This document shows, piece by piece, positions 32,955 through 42,122 of a stretch of 64,000 nucleotides of DNA (position 1 is its first letter; each line of letters starts with the position of its first letter). The stretch is from Scandinavium ludwigii_A. Lineage in GTDB: Bacteria > Pseudomonadota > Gammaproteobacteria > Enterobacterales > Enterobacteriaceae. The position numbers were made by a program, and so were the translations under genes. The stretch spans positions 3,968,001 through 4,032,000 of the forward strand of contig CP191518.1 in assembly GCA_050516505.1 (NCBI GenBank), read 5' to 3'. Under the pieces are notes generated by a model, which was not told the DNA's origin, did no database searches, and was given only the letters and a program-made list of their open reading frames with translations.

Positions 32955-33788
32955 ATGTCTCATTCCGTGATTAACGACACCCCTTACGAAGCCGTAGAAA
33001 TCCTCAAGGCTGCGAAGCCTGGTTTTACACCGCGCATCGCGTTTATCCTCGGTTCCGGCCTCGGTGTACTGGCCGATAAGCTCGATAACAAAACCGTTAT
33101 CTCATACGAAAAACTGCCGGGCTTCCCGGTCAGCACCGTGATGGGTCATGCGGGTGAAGTGGTGATGGGCTCACTGCACGGCGTGGACATCATCTGCATG
33201 AAAGGTCGCGGGCATTTTTATGAAGGCGTCGGAATGGGCATCATGACCCACGCGGTGCGCACCTTTAAGCTGCTCGGCTGTGAATTTATGTTCTGCACCA
33301 ACGCGGCGGGCTCGCTCAACCCAACTATTCCTGCCGGAAGCCTGGTAGCGCTGAAAGACCACATCAACACCATGCCGTCTACGCCATTGGTTGGCCCGAA
33401 CGACGATCGCTTTGGCCCGCGTTTCTTCAGCCTCGCCAACGCATATGACAAAGACCTGCGCGCGAAACTGCAGCACACCGCCGGGGATTTGGGCCTGACG
33501 CTGCACGAAGGCGTATTCGTCTCCTACCCTGGGCCGAACTTCGAGACCGCAGCAGAAATTCGCATGATGCAGAACATGGGCGGCGATGTGGTCGGCATGT
33601 CAGTGGTACCGGAAGTTATCGTGGCGCGCCACTGCGGCCTGAAAGTGCTGGCAGTATCAGCGATCACTAACATGGCGGAAGGCCTGAGCGACGTGGAACT
33701 CTCTCACGAACAAACCCTGAAATGCGCGGCGATGGTCACCGATGATTTCATTCGCCTGATTAGCCAGTTCGTGAAGAACTGCCGCTAA
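32955..33788 (+). CDS. xapA: Xanthosine/purine nucleoside phosphorylase
   Basis: 277 residues, PNP family 2. It phosphorolyses xanthosine, inosine and guanosine to base plus ribose 1-phosphate. Conserved motifs: the phosphate loop ILGSGLG, GHAGEVVMG, GRGHFYEG, CTNAAGSL, YPGPNFETAAEIRMM and MSVVPEV. Very close to E. coli XapA, which lies elsewhere on that chromosome. It is followed 44 bp later by a transporter and then a LysR gene, a self-contained purine nucleoside utilisation unit. Confidence 0.9.
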   Translation: MSHSVINDTPYEAVEILKAAKPGFTPRIAFILGSGLGVLADKLDNKTVISYEKLPGFPVSTVMGHAGEVVMGSLHGVDIICMKGRGHFYEGVGMGIMTHAVRTFKLLGCEFMFCTNAAGSLNPTIPAGSLVALKDHINTMPSTPLVGPNDDRFGPRFFSLANAYDKDLRAKLQHTAGDLGLTLHEGVFVSYPGPNFETAAEIRMMQNMGGDVVGMSVVPEVIVARHCGLKVLAVSAITNMAEGLSDVELSHEQTLKCAAMVTDDFIRLISQFVKNCR

Positions 33789-33832
33789 ATTCCCGTCCAG
33801 CGGCGGGCGCCGGCCCGCCAGGAGAAGTGCAG

Positions 33833-35032
33833 ATGTCAGAGAATTACTCTCGCGGTAATCTGAACGCGATTTCATATCTGAGCTATTACTTTGTCGGCGC
33901 GCTGGTCTCGACGCTCGGCATCGTCCTCGGCCCGCTGTGCGCCGCATTCAACAAAGATCCGAGCTTTATCGGCCAAGTCTTTACGCTGATGAACATCGGC
34001 ATGTTCGTACCGATTATGCTCGGCGGCATTCTGATGAAGAAATGGGGTCTGCAAAAGCCACTGGTGATCGCCGCCGCGCTGACCATCCTCATCAGCGCCC
34101 TGCTGTTCGTCACCCCAACGCTGACCATGTTTAGCATCGCGGTCGCCCTCATCGGCGCGTGCGGCGGCATTTTTATGACCATCGGCAGCTATCTGGTGGT
34201 GCGTATCAATCCGGACGAGAAAAGCCGTTCGTCGAGCCTGATTTTCACTGATTTCTTCTTCAGCCTGGCGGGTGCCACGCTCTCATTCCTGCTGGCGTGG
34301 CTGTTCAAAATGGGCGCGAGCTGGATTGCGATGTACGGCATTATGGGCGGCCTCGGCGTGCTGATGTTGACCCTCACGTTACGCAGCCGTTATCCGGCTA
34401 CCGAAGCGCCGGTCGAAACGCATCAAGAAATGACCCGCAGCGAGCCGTGGGGTCGTTCGGTGTGGTTGCTGTGCGGCGCGCTTTTCCTGTTCCTGCTGGC
34501 CGAACCGATTTTCACCCTGTGGACGCCGGGCTACCTGCAGTGGCGCTTTCAGATGTTGCCGGAACAGGCCGCGTTGTTCACCACCGTCTATTGGGTGGCA
34601 AAAGCGACCGGGCTGTTCCTGAATCAGTTCACCGTAAAATGGATGAAGCTGCGCACTTTCCTGCTGATTTGTACCGCCGTGGGGTTGGTCTCCATCGCGC
34701 TTATCAGCAACAGCGGCAACACCACGCTTATCCTGATTGCCTGCGGCGCATTCGGCTTCTTTAACTCCGGCCTGTTCTCTGGCCTGATGAGCTACGGTTC
34801 GTTGCAGGTCAGCCGCAGTTCACCGACGTTGATTTCGGCGCTGCTCACCTGCGGCACCGTGGGTACGCTGCTGTTCGCCACCGTCTCGTCACTGGTCAAC
34901 AGCCGCTACGGCCTGCACGGCGCGGTGAATGCCTCAACCTGCGCCTACGCGCTGTTGTTGATGACGCTGCTGGCGGCCATCGCCTGCAGCAAAGCAGAAC
35001 GCCGGCATCAGGGCGAGGCGGTCGCGGTTTGA
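33833..35032 (+). CDS. MFS transporter (TsgA-like)
   Basis: 399 residues, 12 predicted membrane helices, resembling TsgA of the major facilitator superfamily (SENYSRGNLNAISYLSYYFVGALVSTLG). The ATG at 33833 follows GGAGAA; a GTG two codons earlier is less likely. It occupies the position held by the nucleoside permease xapB in E. coli but is not XapB-like, so it is a candidate nucleoside or purine transporter by context only. Confidence 0.78.
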   Translation: MSENYSRGNLNAISYLSYYFVGALVSTLGIVLGPLCAAFNKDPSFIGQVFTLMNIGMFVPIMLGGILMKKWGLQKPLVIAAALTILISALLFVTPTLTMFSIAVALIGACGGIFMTIGSYLVVRINPDEKSRSSSLIFTDFFFSLAGATLSFLLAWLFKMGASWIAMYGIMGGLGVLMLTLTLRSRYPATEAPVETHQEMTRSEPWGRSVWLLCGALFLFLLAEPIFTLWTPGYLQWRFQMLPEQAALFTTVYWVAKATGLFLNQFTVKWMKLRTFLLICTAVGLVSIALISNSGNTTLILIACGAFGFFNSGLFSGLMSYGSLQVSRSSPTLISALLTCGTVGTLLFATVSSLVNSRYGLHGAVNASTCAYALLLMTLLAAIACSKAERRHQGEAVAV

Positions 35033-35088
35033 CAGCCTCCAGGGAGGGTTGCATCATACCGCCACCCTCCTTTTTCTCGGTGCCCGGC

Positions 35089-36009
35089 ATGCTCGATCCA
35101 CAGGCCAACAGCCGCATCCGTTTTCGGATGCTGCGCTATTTCCAGACCCTTGCCGACGAGCTGCATTTTGGCCGAGCCGCCGCAAAGTTGAACATCTCTC
35201 AGCCGCCGCTCAGCATGCAAATCAAAGAGCTGGAAGCGATTCTGGATGTGGAATTGTTTGAACGTTCGAGTCGAAAAGTGGGGCTGACACCCGCCGGAAA
35301 AGTGTTGAAAGCGGAGGTCGATAAACTCCTCAGCGCCACCGAACAATCGCTGAACTATGTGCGCCAGATTGGCCGCAGCGAGAAACAGCACATCAACATC
35401 GGCGTGATCGGCAGCGCGATGTGGGGCCCGCTGCTGACGCGGATGAAGGCGTTTCGCGAAGCTAACCCGAACGTGAACTGGTCGCTGCATGAGTTGGGTC
35501 AGCAGGAACAAACCGAAGCCCTGCGCGCCCGAACCATCGATATCGCCATTAATCGCAACGTTATCCCGCACGTGGAAGCAAAGATCCGCTGCCAGCTGTT
35601 TGCCCGGGAAGCGGTGTGCGTGGCAGTGCATGAGAGCGATCCGCTGTGCACGCGCACCACGGTTTCGCTGAAAGATCTGGCCGATCGCGCGTTTATCTCG
35701 CTCTCCTTCAACCGCAGCGATTTCGCCCGTCAGGTGTATGACCACTGTCTGGAGCTGGGTGTGTCGCCGCTGATCACCCATCAAGTGTTTGAACCCCAAA
35801 CCGCACTGGCGCTGGTCAGCACCGGAAACGGCGTGTCACTGCTACCCGAATCTTGCGCGCTGATCCACTGGCCCGGCGTTGCTTTTTTGCCACTCGAAGA
35901 GTCGATCCCCGCCGATCTCTATGCCCTGTGGTACGACGAACCGCTGCCGGATCTTTTCGCCCGCTTTTTACAGGCACTGCGCGACGAATCAGCGTCTCCC
36001 GCCGTGTGA
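35089..36009 (+). CDS. LysR-family regulator (XapR-like by context)
   Basis: 306 residues. The N-terminal LysR helix-turn-helix (about 8-70) includes MLRYFQTLADELHFGRAAAKLNIS and SQPPLSMQIKELEAILDVELFER; the substrate-binding domain follows from about residue 100. It lies 56 bp after the MFS gene, same strand, so it is likely the regulator of the nucleoside genes. The start is uncertain (a GTG lies three codons upstream, and no strong SD is seen). Confidence 0.82.
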   Translation: MLDPQANSRIRFRMLRYFQTLADELHFGRAAAKLNISQPPLSMQIKELEAILDVELFERSSRKVGLTPAGKVLKAEVDKLLSATEQSLNYVRQIGRSEKQHINIGVIGSAMWGPLLTRMKAFREANPNVNWSLHELGQQEQTEALRARTIDIAINRNVIPHVEAKIRCQLFAREAVCVAVHESDPLCTRTTVSLKDLADRAFISLSFNRSDFARQVYDHCLELGVSPLITHQVFEPQTALALVSTGNGVSLLPESCALIHWPGVAFLPLEESIPADLYALWYDEPLPDLFARFLQALRDESASPAV

Positions 36010-36064
36010 TACATTATTCAGGGCTATAGTGTAAAAAGGTCCCATTCACCCACAGGATGTTTTC

Positions 36065-36181
36065 ATGGACCAGACGGCACTGGCGATCAGGTGGTGGAAA
36101 TTAGCCGCCGCGTGGCAATTTAATGCCAGGCTTTGCACTCTACCGCCGTCCCGCTCTATGCTTAGTGCATGGATAAATTAG
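36065..36181 (+). CDS. Possible 38-residue leader or small protein upstream of yjiN
   Basis: ATG at 36065 preceded by AGGATG opens a 38-codon frame, MDQTALAIRWWKLAAAW followed by a basic, Cys-containing tail, ending at TAG 36179-36181, 13 bp inside yjiN. Four Trp and an overlapping downstream start fit a translationally coupled leader, but I know of no homologue and chance is possible. Confidence 0.3.
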   Translation: MDQTALAIRWWKLAAAWQFNARLCTLPPSRSMLSAWIN

Positions 36182-37449
36182 CTGAACTCAAACGCGCCAA
36201 ACTTCTGGCGCTCTCATTGCTGCTCATTGCGGCAGCCATTTTCGTGACCACGCTGTTTCTGCCCCCTGCACGTTGGGTCAGCGCGTTGAAAGCCATTTCC
36301 GAAGCGGCGATGGTCGGTGCGCTGGCAGACTGGTTCGCGGTCGTCGCGCTGTTTCGTCGCGTACCGCTGCCCTTCATCTCTCGTCATACGGCGATTATTC
36401 CGCGCAATAAAGACCGAATCGGCGACAATCTCGCCCATTTCGTGCAGGAAAAATTTCTCGACACGCAGTCGCTGGTGAATTTAATCCAGAAGCATGAACC
36501 GGCGTTGATGATTGGGAACTGGTTCAGCCAGCCCGAAAACGCCCAACGCGTGGGACAACATCTGATTAAGGTGATGGGCGGTTTTCTCGAACTGACCGAT
36601 GATTCGCGCATTCAGGGCCTACTCAAACGCGCGGTACATAAAGCGATTGATAAGGTCGATTTAACCGGCACCAGCGCGGTGATGCTGGAAAGCATGACCA
36701 AAAACAACCGTCATCAGCAGCTGCTCGATGCACTGATTGCGCAGCTGATTGCCCTGCTCCAACGCGACAGCAGCCGCGAATTTATCGCCCGGCAAATCAT
36801 TCACTGGCTGGAGAAAGAGCACCCGCTGAAGGCGAAAATACTGCCGACCGAATGGCTCGGCGAACACAGCGCCGAGATGGTCACCGAGGCGGTCAATACG
36901 CTGTTGGACGATGTCAGCCAGGACAGCGCGCATCAGGTGCGCCACGCGTTTGATAAAGCGGTGAGAAAGCTTATCGACAACCTGAAAACCGATCCGGAGA
37001 TGGCGGAAAAGGCCGAGAACATCAAACGCTACCTGAAAGACGACGAGGCGTTTAACCGTTATCTGGGGGAAATGTGGGCCGATCTGCGTCAGTGGCTGAA
37101 GAACGATCTGCAAACAGAGGATTCGCGCACGCAGAAGCGGATTGCGGAAGCCGGGATGTGGCTCGGTGAAGCGCTGGTGACGGACGGCGCGCTGCGTGCC
37201 TCGCTCAACGGGCACCTCGAACAGGCTGCACGCCGCGTGGCGCCTGACTTCGCCAAATTCCTCACCGGTCATATCAGCGACACGGTGAAAAGCTGGGACG
37301 CGCGGGATATGTCGCATCAGATTGAGTTGAACATCGGCAAGGATCTGCAGTTTATCCGCATCAATGGCACGCTGGTGGGTGGCACGATTGGCCTGATCCT
37401 GTGGCTGCTTTCACAGCTCCCGGCGCTGGTGATGCCGTTGATTCATTAA
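36169..37449 (+). CDS. yjiN: DUF445 inner-membrane protein YjiN
   Basis: 426 residues, E. coli length. N-terminal membrane helix (about 11-33; LLALSLLLIAAAIFVTTLFL), a long helical soluble domain with the DUF445 hallmark EAAMVGALADWFAVVALFRR, and a C-terminal helix (about 400-423). Function unknown. Four of its segments are amphipathic repeats typical of DUF445. Confidence 0.9.
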   Translation: MDKLAELKRAKLLALSLLLIAAAIFVTTLFLPPARWVSALKAISEAAMVGALADWFAVVALFRRVPLPFISRHTAIIPRNKDRIGDNLAHFVQEKFLDTQSLVNLIQKHEPALMIGNWFSQPENAQRVGQHLIKVMGGFLELTDDSRIQGLLKRAVHKAIDKVDLTGTSAVMLESMTKNNRHQQLLDALIAQLIALLQRDSSREFIARQIIHWLEKEHPLKAKILPTEWLGEHSAEMVTEAVNTLLDDVSQDSAHQVRHAFDKAVRKLIDNLKTDPEMAEKAENIKRYLKDDEAFNRYLGEMWADLRQWLKNDLQTEDSRTQKRIAEAGMWLGEALVTDGALRASLNGHLEQAARRVAPDFAKFLTGHISDTVKSWDARDMSHQIELNIGKDLQFIRINGTLVGGTIGLILWLLSQLPALVMPLIH

Positions 37450-37454
37450 CGCTG

Positions 37455-37486
37455 TGCCCGGCGGCGCTGCGCTTGCCGGGCCTACA
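37455..37486. repeat. REP element after yjiN
   Basis: TGCCCGGCGGCGCTGCGC...GCCGGGCCTACA, the classical REP palindrome in a convergent intergenic region. Confidence 0.8.
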
Positions 37487-37547
37487 AAACCGTATCCCCA
37501 ATAAGCATCAGCGCCATCGGGCAAAAAAACACTCACCGATCTGGAAC

Positions 37548-38621
37548 TCACGCATTCGGGTTATTCACCACAAACCGCGTCGCGGCGAAGCGGTTGAGGA
37601 TCAGGTGCACCAGAAACACCATCGTTAGCGTGACCAGCAGCGACACGGTGACCGACACTACGCGGTAGAGATCGCTGAACACCAGATCCTGTTCAGGATG
37701 GAGGTTCTGGCCAAACATGATCCCGATGGTGGTGATACTGGCAAACCCGACGCCAGCCCCCACCTTTTCCATCACATGCAGACGGGCGCCGAACGCCAGC
37801 CCGAGGCCAATCAGCGGCATCATCAGCAGCATATGGCTGCTGTGATCGTAGAGGATCAGCTGCACCAGCAGAATATACAAGCAGGCCAGCACCACGCCCA
37901 CCACGCGCCAGAGCGAGCTCAGCACCGCCCCGCGATAATGCATCGGAAACAAGATCAGAACCCCCGCCATCAGCGCTGACAGTGAATCACTGAGATCGCA
38001 GACCTGGAAAATCACAAAGATAGCCGTCGCCACGGTGCCAGACAGCAGTGATTCATGGCGCACGCGCGCGGCATTCTTTTCAATGCGCAGTGGCGGTTGG
38101 CGCGGTTCGACATCGGGCAGCAGGAAGTGCATCAACGCGCTCAGGCTAACCGCCATCACGCTGGCTTCCAAATTAGATGACAGCAGCGTGTGCCAACTGT
38201 TGGTGGGGTAGCTCATAAAATTGAGCATCACGCTCTGGCACACCACGCCCATCGAGCCAAACAGAAAGAGCGGCCCCTGACTCATAAAGCGAAAACGCAT
38301 CACGTACAGCCCAAACACCACCAGCGTCATGATGATCGGCCATTGCGCCAAATAGCCGATGATCAGCACCATTTCGACACAGTTCAGTGCCGCACTGAAG
38401 ATAAACTGCGTTGCCACATGGCGGTTAAAGACCGGCACCAGCGACAGCAGCATCACCGGGTAAACCACAAAAAAGACGCCGTACTGCACGTTGTAGAACG
38501 TGGAAATGCTCAGCGCAATCATCCCCGCGAAGACAATGCGCAGCGTCTGGCGAAAATCATTGGCGCTGTAGACGATGTTGTCGTGTGGGGTAAATACCCG
38601 CGCCAGGGTGTTAATAGACAT
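37548..38621 (-). CDS. FUSC/DUF2955-family inner-membrane efflux protein
   Basis: 357 residues with two blocks of about five or six membrane helices (about 28-165 and 190-340), the architecture of aromatic-acid exporter (FUSC/AaeB-like, DUF2955) permeases. It overlaps hlyD by 11 bp and is the last gene of marR-hlyD-fusC. Substrate unknown; organic acids or phenolics are typical. Confidence 0.8.
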   Translation of the reverse strand: MSINTLARVFTPHDNIVYSANDFRQTLRIVFAGMIALSISTFYNVQYGVFFVVYPVMLLSLVPVFNRHVATQFIFSAALNCVEMVLIIGYLAQWPIIMTLVVFGLYVMRFRFMSQGPLFLFGSMGVVCQSVMLNFMSYPTNSWHTLLSSNLEASVMAVSLSALMHFLLPDVEPRQPPLRIEKNAARVRHESLLSGTVATAIFVIFQVCDLSDSLSALMAGVLILFPMHYRGAVLSSLWRVVGVVLACLYILLVQLILYDHSSHMLLMMPLIGLGLAFGARLHVMEKVGAGVGFASITTIGIMFGQNLHPEQDLVFSDLYRVVSVTVSLLVTLTMVFLVHLILNRFAATRFVVNNPNA

Positions 38622-39678
38622 AGTGCAGCCAGCTTACGAGGTGGATTTGCAGGCCGGAGAAAAATCGGGCCAGCACACCTTCGCTGTTATAAAGCTGCAC
38701 GGTGGCCCGCGCGCCGGTTGGCAGCGTTTTATCGATTGGCTCATCAAGCGCCACGTGAATGCGCATCCGCTGGGCATCGCGCACCCAGCGGTTGGATTCC
38801 TCAGGCTGCGAAAGCTTGCCGCCAACCGCTTCCTGTCCGGCCAAAATCCCGGCATCGCTGCTGGTCACATGAGCGCGGAAAACCTTGCCGGGCAGTGCGT
38901 CGAAGACCACCGCGGCATCGGTTCCCGGCTGCGTATGGCGCAGACTTTTTTCACGAAAATCCGCCACGATATCACTTTCGTCGTTCACCACCGCCAGCAG
39001 CGCGGTCCCCGCAGAAGCATACAGGCCGGGGCTTAACTGTAAATTACTGACAGTGCCTGCCGCTTCTGCCCGGATTTTCGTCCAGCCCAAATCGAGCTGC
39101 GCCTCTTCCAGCGCGTTGCGGTATTTTTGCAGCGTGACGTTACGGTCATCGTGACGTTCACCGCGTTGGATCTGCAGATTATGGATGCTCGCGGTGATAG
39201 CGCTCACTGACTGTTCGCTGTTTTGCCACGCGGTGCGAACGTTATCGAGGTCCTGCTGCGACACGTTTTGCATCGTCGCCAGCCGCTGATAACGACTCAG
39301 CGTCGCCTGATTATTGCGGGCGGTGATTTGCGCGGTTTTGAGATTGGCCTGCTGGGAAGCAATTTGCGCGTCCAGCTGTTGGTTGGTGAGTTTCGCCTGT
39401 TCCAGTGCGATTTGCGCCGCCTGCACCTTATTGATAAACGGCGTCGGGTCCAGCTCATACAGGAGATCGCCTTTTTTCACCGGGCTGTTGTTGTGTACGT
39501 AGACGTGGGCCACGTAGCCGGAAACGCGTGATGACACCGGGGTCACTACGCGCATGACGGTAGAATCCGGCGTCAGCGGGATCCAGATATCCGCCACGAT
39601 GAAATAGATAAACATCAGCAGGAAAGAGGCAATACTCACCCTTACCCAACGGGCAAATTTTTGTTCGGGGCTCATCAT
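38611..39678 (-). CDS. HlyD/EmrA-family membrane fusion protein
   Basis: 355 residues. One N-terminal membrane helix (about 12-34) anchors a periplasmic adaptor: the lipoyl-like half VKKGDLLYELDPTPF, a coiled coil (about 80-190) with many Gln and Ala, the second lipoyl half and a beta-barrel (about 215-310). Works with the following permease and an outer-membrane channel encoded elsewhere. Two adjacent ATG codons can start it. Confidence 0.87.
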   Translation of the reverse strand: MMSPEQKFARWVRVSIASFLLMFIYFIVADIWIPLTPDSTVMRVVTPVSSRVSGYVAHVYVHNNSPVKKGDLLYELDPTPFINKVQAAQIALEQAKLTNQQLDAQIASQQANLKTAQITARNNQATLSRYQRLATMQNVSQQDLDNVRTAWQNSEQSVSAITASIHNLQIQRGERHDDRNVTLQKYRNALEEAQLDLGWTKIRAEAAGTVSNLQLSPGLYASAGTALLAVVNDESDIVADFREKSLRHTQPGTDAAVVFDALPGKVFRAHVTSSDAGILAGQEAVGGKLSQPEESNRWVRDAQRMRIHVALDEPIDKTLPTGARATVQLYNSEGVLARFFSGLQIHLVSWLHYVY

Positions 39679-39689
39679 TTTTTTAGGTC

Positions 39690-40148
39690 TTATTTAATGT
39701 CGTCGCGGATGTTCCGCATATTGCAGGCGAGTTGGTTAAGCGTGTTGCTGAAGGCGTCCATGACATCGGCTGGAATGTTTTCTGTCACCCGCTGTTGGCA
39801 GGTTTCGATCACGTGGGTCAGCCGCTCGAGCACGGCGCGGCCTTTCGGCGTGAGCATTAACAGACGGCAGCGTTTGTCGTACGGCGATATCGTACGCAGC
39901 AGATAGCCCTGTTCCTCGAGATGCACCAGCGTGCGCATCAGCGGCGGCAGTTCAATGCCCTGCACTTCCGCCAGCTCGCTGGTTGAGACGTTATCGCCCA
40001 GTTGTTGTAACTGCATCAGCGTGGTCCAGCTGGACTGCGTCAGGCCGGTGTCGGTTATCGCATTGTCGATAATGGCCCGCCATTGGCGTACCACCATCGC
40101 CATGCGCATCCCCATCGGACGGCGGGCGAACAAAGCATCTTCAGTCAT
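39690..40148 (-). CDS. MarR-family repressor of the efflux operon
   Basis: 152 residues with the MarR winged helix (about 30-120; LTQSSWTTLMQLQQLGDNVSTSELAE; recognition and wing region RTLVHLEEQGYLLRTISPYDKRCRLLMLTPKG). It resembles SlyA/HosA-type regulators. First gene of the efflux operon, 11 bp before hlyD, with a palindromic operator just upstream, so autoregulated ligand-released repression is likely. Confidence 0.88.
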   Translation of the reverse strand: MTEDALFARRPMGMRMAMVVRQWRAIIDNAITDTGLTQSSWTTLMQLQQLGDNVSTSELAEVQGIELPPLMRTLVHLEEQGYLLRTISPYDKRCRLLMLTPKGRAVLERLTHVIETCQQRVTENIPADVMDAFSNTLNQLACNMRNIRDDIK

Positions 40149-40179
40149 GAGGTCTCCTTAACAACGCAGGAGCAGATTA

Positions 40180-40199
40180 ATACTTACCCTGATAAGTAT
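40180..40199. promoter_or_regulatory. MarR-type operator palindrome
   Basis: ATACTTA (40180-40186) and its exact complement TAAGTAT (40193-40199) with a 6-bp centre, 31 bp upstream of the marR ATG. Confidence 0.7.
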
Positions 40200-40237
40200 C
40201 AAGAAACGTCTTAACGAAAGAGCATGGAATGCGAAAT

Positions 40238-40262
40238 AAAAAACCCGGCACTCAGGCCGGGT
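40238..40262 (-). terminator. Terminator of yjiS
   Basis: On the minus strand, ACCCGGC/GCCGGGT stem (40243-40249/40256-40262) followed by TTTTTTATTT, 8 nt after the yjiS stop. Confidence 0.88.
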
Positions 40263-40269
40263 GAAGCAA

Positions 40270-40431
40270 TCAATAATCCTCGCGTCGCAGCCCCACGTCC
40301 TTCAGCTGTGCGTCGCTGAGTCGATCGAGTGCCCGACGCGTTTTCCAGATACGCCAGTGTTGTCGCAGCCAGCGGCCGATCACTGTGTAGATTTGAAATG
40401 GCGCTTTCGCGCGATTCTCATGAAATTCCAT
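40270..40431 (-). CDS. yjiS: Small DUF1127 protein YjiS
   Basis: 53 residues, translated directly from the minus strand: begins MEFHENRAKAPF and ends LKDVGLRREDY. The C-terminal Asp/Leu-Lys-Asp-(Ile/Val)-Gly-Leu-x-Arg motif is the DUF1127 signature. Basic and Trp-rich, likely RNA-interacting or regulatory as reported for other small DUF1127 proteins. A strong ribosome-binding site (GAGGAGG) precedes the ATG; it lies divergent from yjiR. Confidence 0.88.
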   Translation of the reverse strand: MEFHENRAKAPFQIYTVIGRWLRQHWRIWKTRRALDRLSDAQLKDVGLRREDY

Positions 40432-40486
40432 CCTGCACCTCCTCACGCTGTCAATGACGCTATTTTCGCCGGGAGGTGGGTTAACA

Positions 40487-40587
40487 ATACAGATTCAAAT
40501 TGTACTTTTATTTAACATACAGATCCGCTAAAACGGTATCTGCACGGCGTTTTTCACGCCTATCTGTACTGGTTTTGCCATCTGTAT
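40487..40587. promoter_or_regulatory. Repeated ATACAGAT/ATCTGTAT sites upstream of yjiR
   Basis: ATACAGAT at 40487-40494 and 40517-40524 (30 bp apart), the reverse form ATCTGTA at 40562-40568 and ATCTGTAT at 40580-40587 (18 bp apart), and a partial GTATCTGC at 40536-40543. Multiple oriented copies are typical of MocR-type regulators, which bind direct repeats, suggesting YjiR autoregulation. Confidence 0.65.
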
Positions 40588-40609
40588 GGCATCAAATGGG
40601 GATACAGCA

Positions 40610-42022
40610 ATGACGCGTTACCAGCATCTGGCGAATCTGCTCGCCGAACGGATCGAACAGGGGCTGTACCGTCATGGCGAGAAATTACCGTCCGTGCGCG
40701 CGCTCAGTCAGGAACACGGCGTCAGTATCAGCACCGTACAGCAAGCCTATCAGACGCTGGAAACGCTCCAGCTGATCACCCCGCAGCCGCGCTCTGGCTA
40801 TTTTATCGCACCGCGTAAAGCCCAGCCGCCAGTGCCGGCGATGTCCCGCCCGGTGCAGCGCCCGGTGGATGTCACCCATTGGGATCAGATCCTGACCATG
40901 CTGGATGCACGCCACGACAAAACGATCATCCCGTTCGGCGGCGGATCGCCGGACATCGCCCAACCGAGTCTGAAGCCGCTCTGGCGCGAGATGACGCGTC
41001 TTGTGCAGCATCATGCCGCCGATATTTTCAGCTATGACGAACTCGCTGGCCGCCGTGAGCTGCGCGAACAGATCGCCCGCCTGATGCTCGACGGTGAAGC
41101 GGTGGTCAATGCCGACGACATTATTATCACCAGCGGCTGCCATGCGGCGCTGGCGATTGCCCTGCTGGCGGTGTGCAAACCGGGCGATATCGTCGCCATT
41201 GAATCACCGTCGTTTTACGGCACCATGCAATTGCTGCGCGGGTTCGACATTAAGGCGATCGAGATCCCGACCGATCCACAAACCGGGATCAGCATCGAAG
41301 CCCTGGAAATGGCGCTGGAACAGTGGCCGATCAAAGGGGTGATCCTGGTGCCGAACTGCAACAATCCGCTCGGGTTTATCATGCCGGATGCACGCAAACG
41401 CGCGGTGCTGGCGCTGGCCCAACGCCATGACATCGTTATCTTCGAAGACGATGTTTACGGCGAACTGGCGAACGTTTACCCCCGCCCGCGCACCATAAAA
41501 TCCTGGGATATCGACGGCCGCGTGCTGTTGTGCAGCTCCTTCACTAAAACCATCGCCCCAGGCCTGCGCGTGGGCTGGATTGTGCCGGGCCGCTATCACG
41601 ACCGGGTGCTGCACATGAAATACGCCGCCACCGGTACCAACGTGCCGACCACTCAACTGGCGGTCGCGGCTTTCGTGCGCGAGGGGCATTACCACCGCCA
41701 TATGCGGCGTATGCGCCAGATTTATCAAAGCAATATGGAAACCTACACCTGCTGGCTGCGTCAGTATTTTCCGTGCGGAATTTGCGTCACCCGTCCCGAA
41801 GGCGGCTTTATGCTGTGGGTCGAGCTGCCGGAAATGGTCGACATGGTGTGCGTCGCGAAACAGCTGTGCGAGCTGAAAATCCAGGTGGCGCCGGGCACGC
41901 TGTTTTCTGCCTCGGGCAAGTACCGCAACTGCCTGCGCATCAACTGTGCCTTGCCAACGACCGAGAAACACCGTGAAGTGATGGAAAAACTCGGGGAAGC
42001 CATTCATCTGGCGATGGAATAA
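40610..42022 (+). CDS. yjiR: MocR-type regulator with aminotransferase domain (YjiR)
   Basis: 470 residues, E. coli length. N-terminal GntR winged helix (about 1-75; EKLPSVRALSQEHGVSISTVQQAYQTLE) fused to a fold-type I aminotransferase domain. PLP-site residues seen: NCNNPLG, EDDVYGE and the Schiff-base lysine in SSFTKTIAPGLRVGW. MocR proteins sense PLP-linked amino compounds. The chosen ATG (TRYQHLANLL) matches homologues better than the start eight codons earlier. Confidence 0.92.
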   Translation: MTRYQHLANLLAERIEQGLYRHGEKLPSVRALSQEHGVSISTVQQAYQTLETLQLITPQPRSGYFIAPRKAQPPVPAMSRPVQRPVDVTHWDQILTMLDARHDKTIIPFGGGSPDIAQPSLKPLWREMTRLVQHHAADIFSYDELAGRRELREQIARLMLDGEAVVNADDIIITSGCHAALAIALLAVCKPGDIVAIESPSFYGTMQLLRGFDIKAIEIPTDPQTGISIEALEMALEQWPIKGVILVPNCNNPLGFIMPDARKRAVLALAQRHDIVIFEDDVYGELANVYPRPRTIKSWDIDGRVLLCSSFTKTIAPGLRVGWIVPGRYHDRVLHMKYAATGTNVPTTQLAVAAFVREGHYHRHMRRMRQIYQSNMETYTCWLRQYFPCGICVTRPEGGFMLWVELPEMVDMVCVAKQLCELKIQVAPGTLFSASGKYRNCLRINCALPTTEKHREVMEKLGEAIHLAME

Positions 42023-42122
42023 GCATCGAGTGACCGCCGGGATCACACCCTGAGCAGCGCAAGGTTTGAGCCGAGGGGTTGTCGCGGCATACTCGGGAAA
42101 ACAAGGAATGATGGAGACAAAA

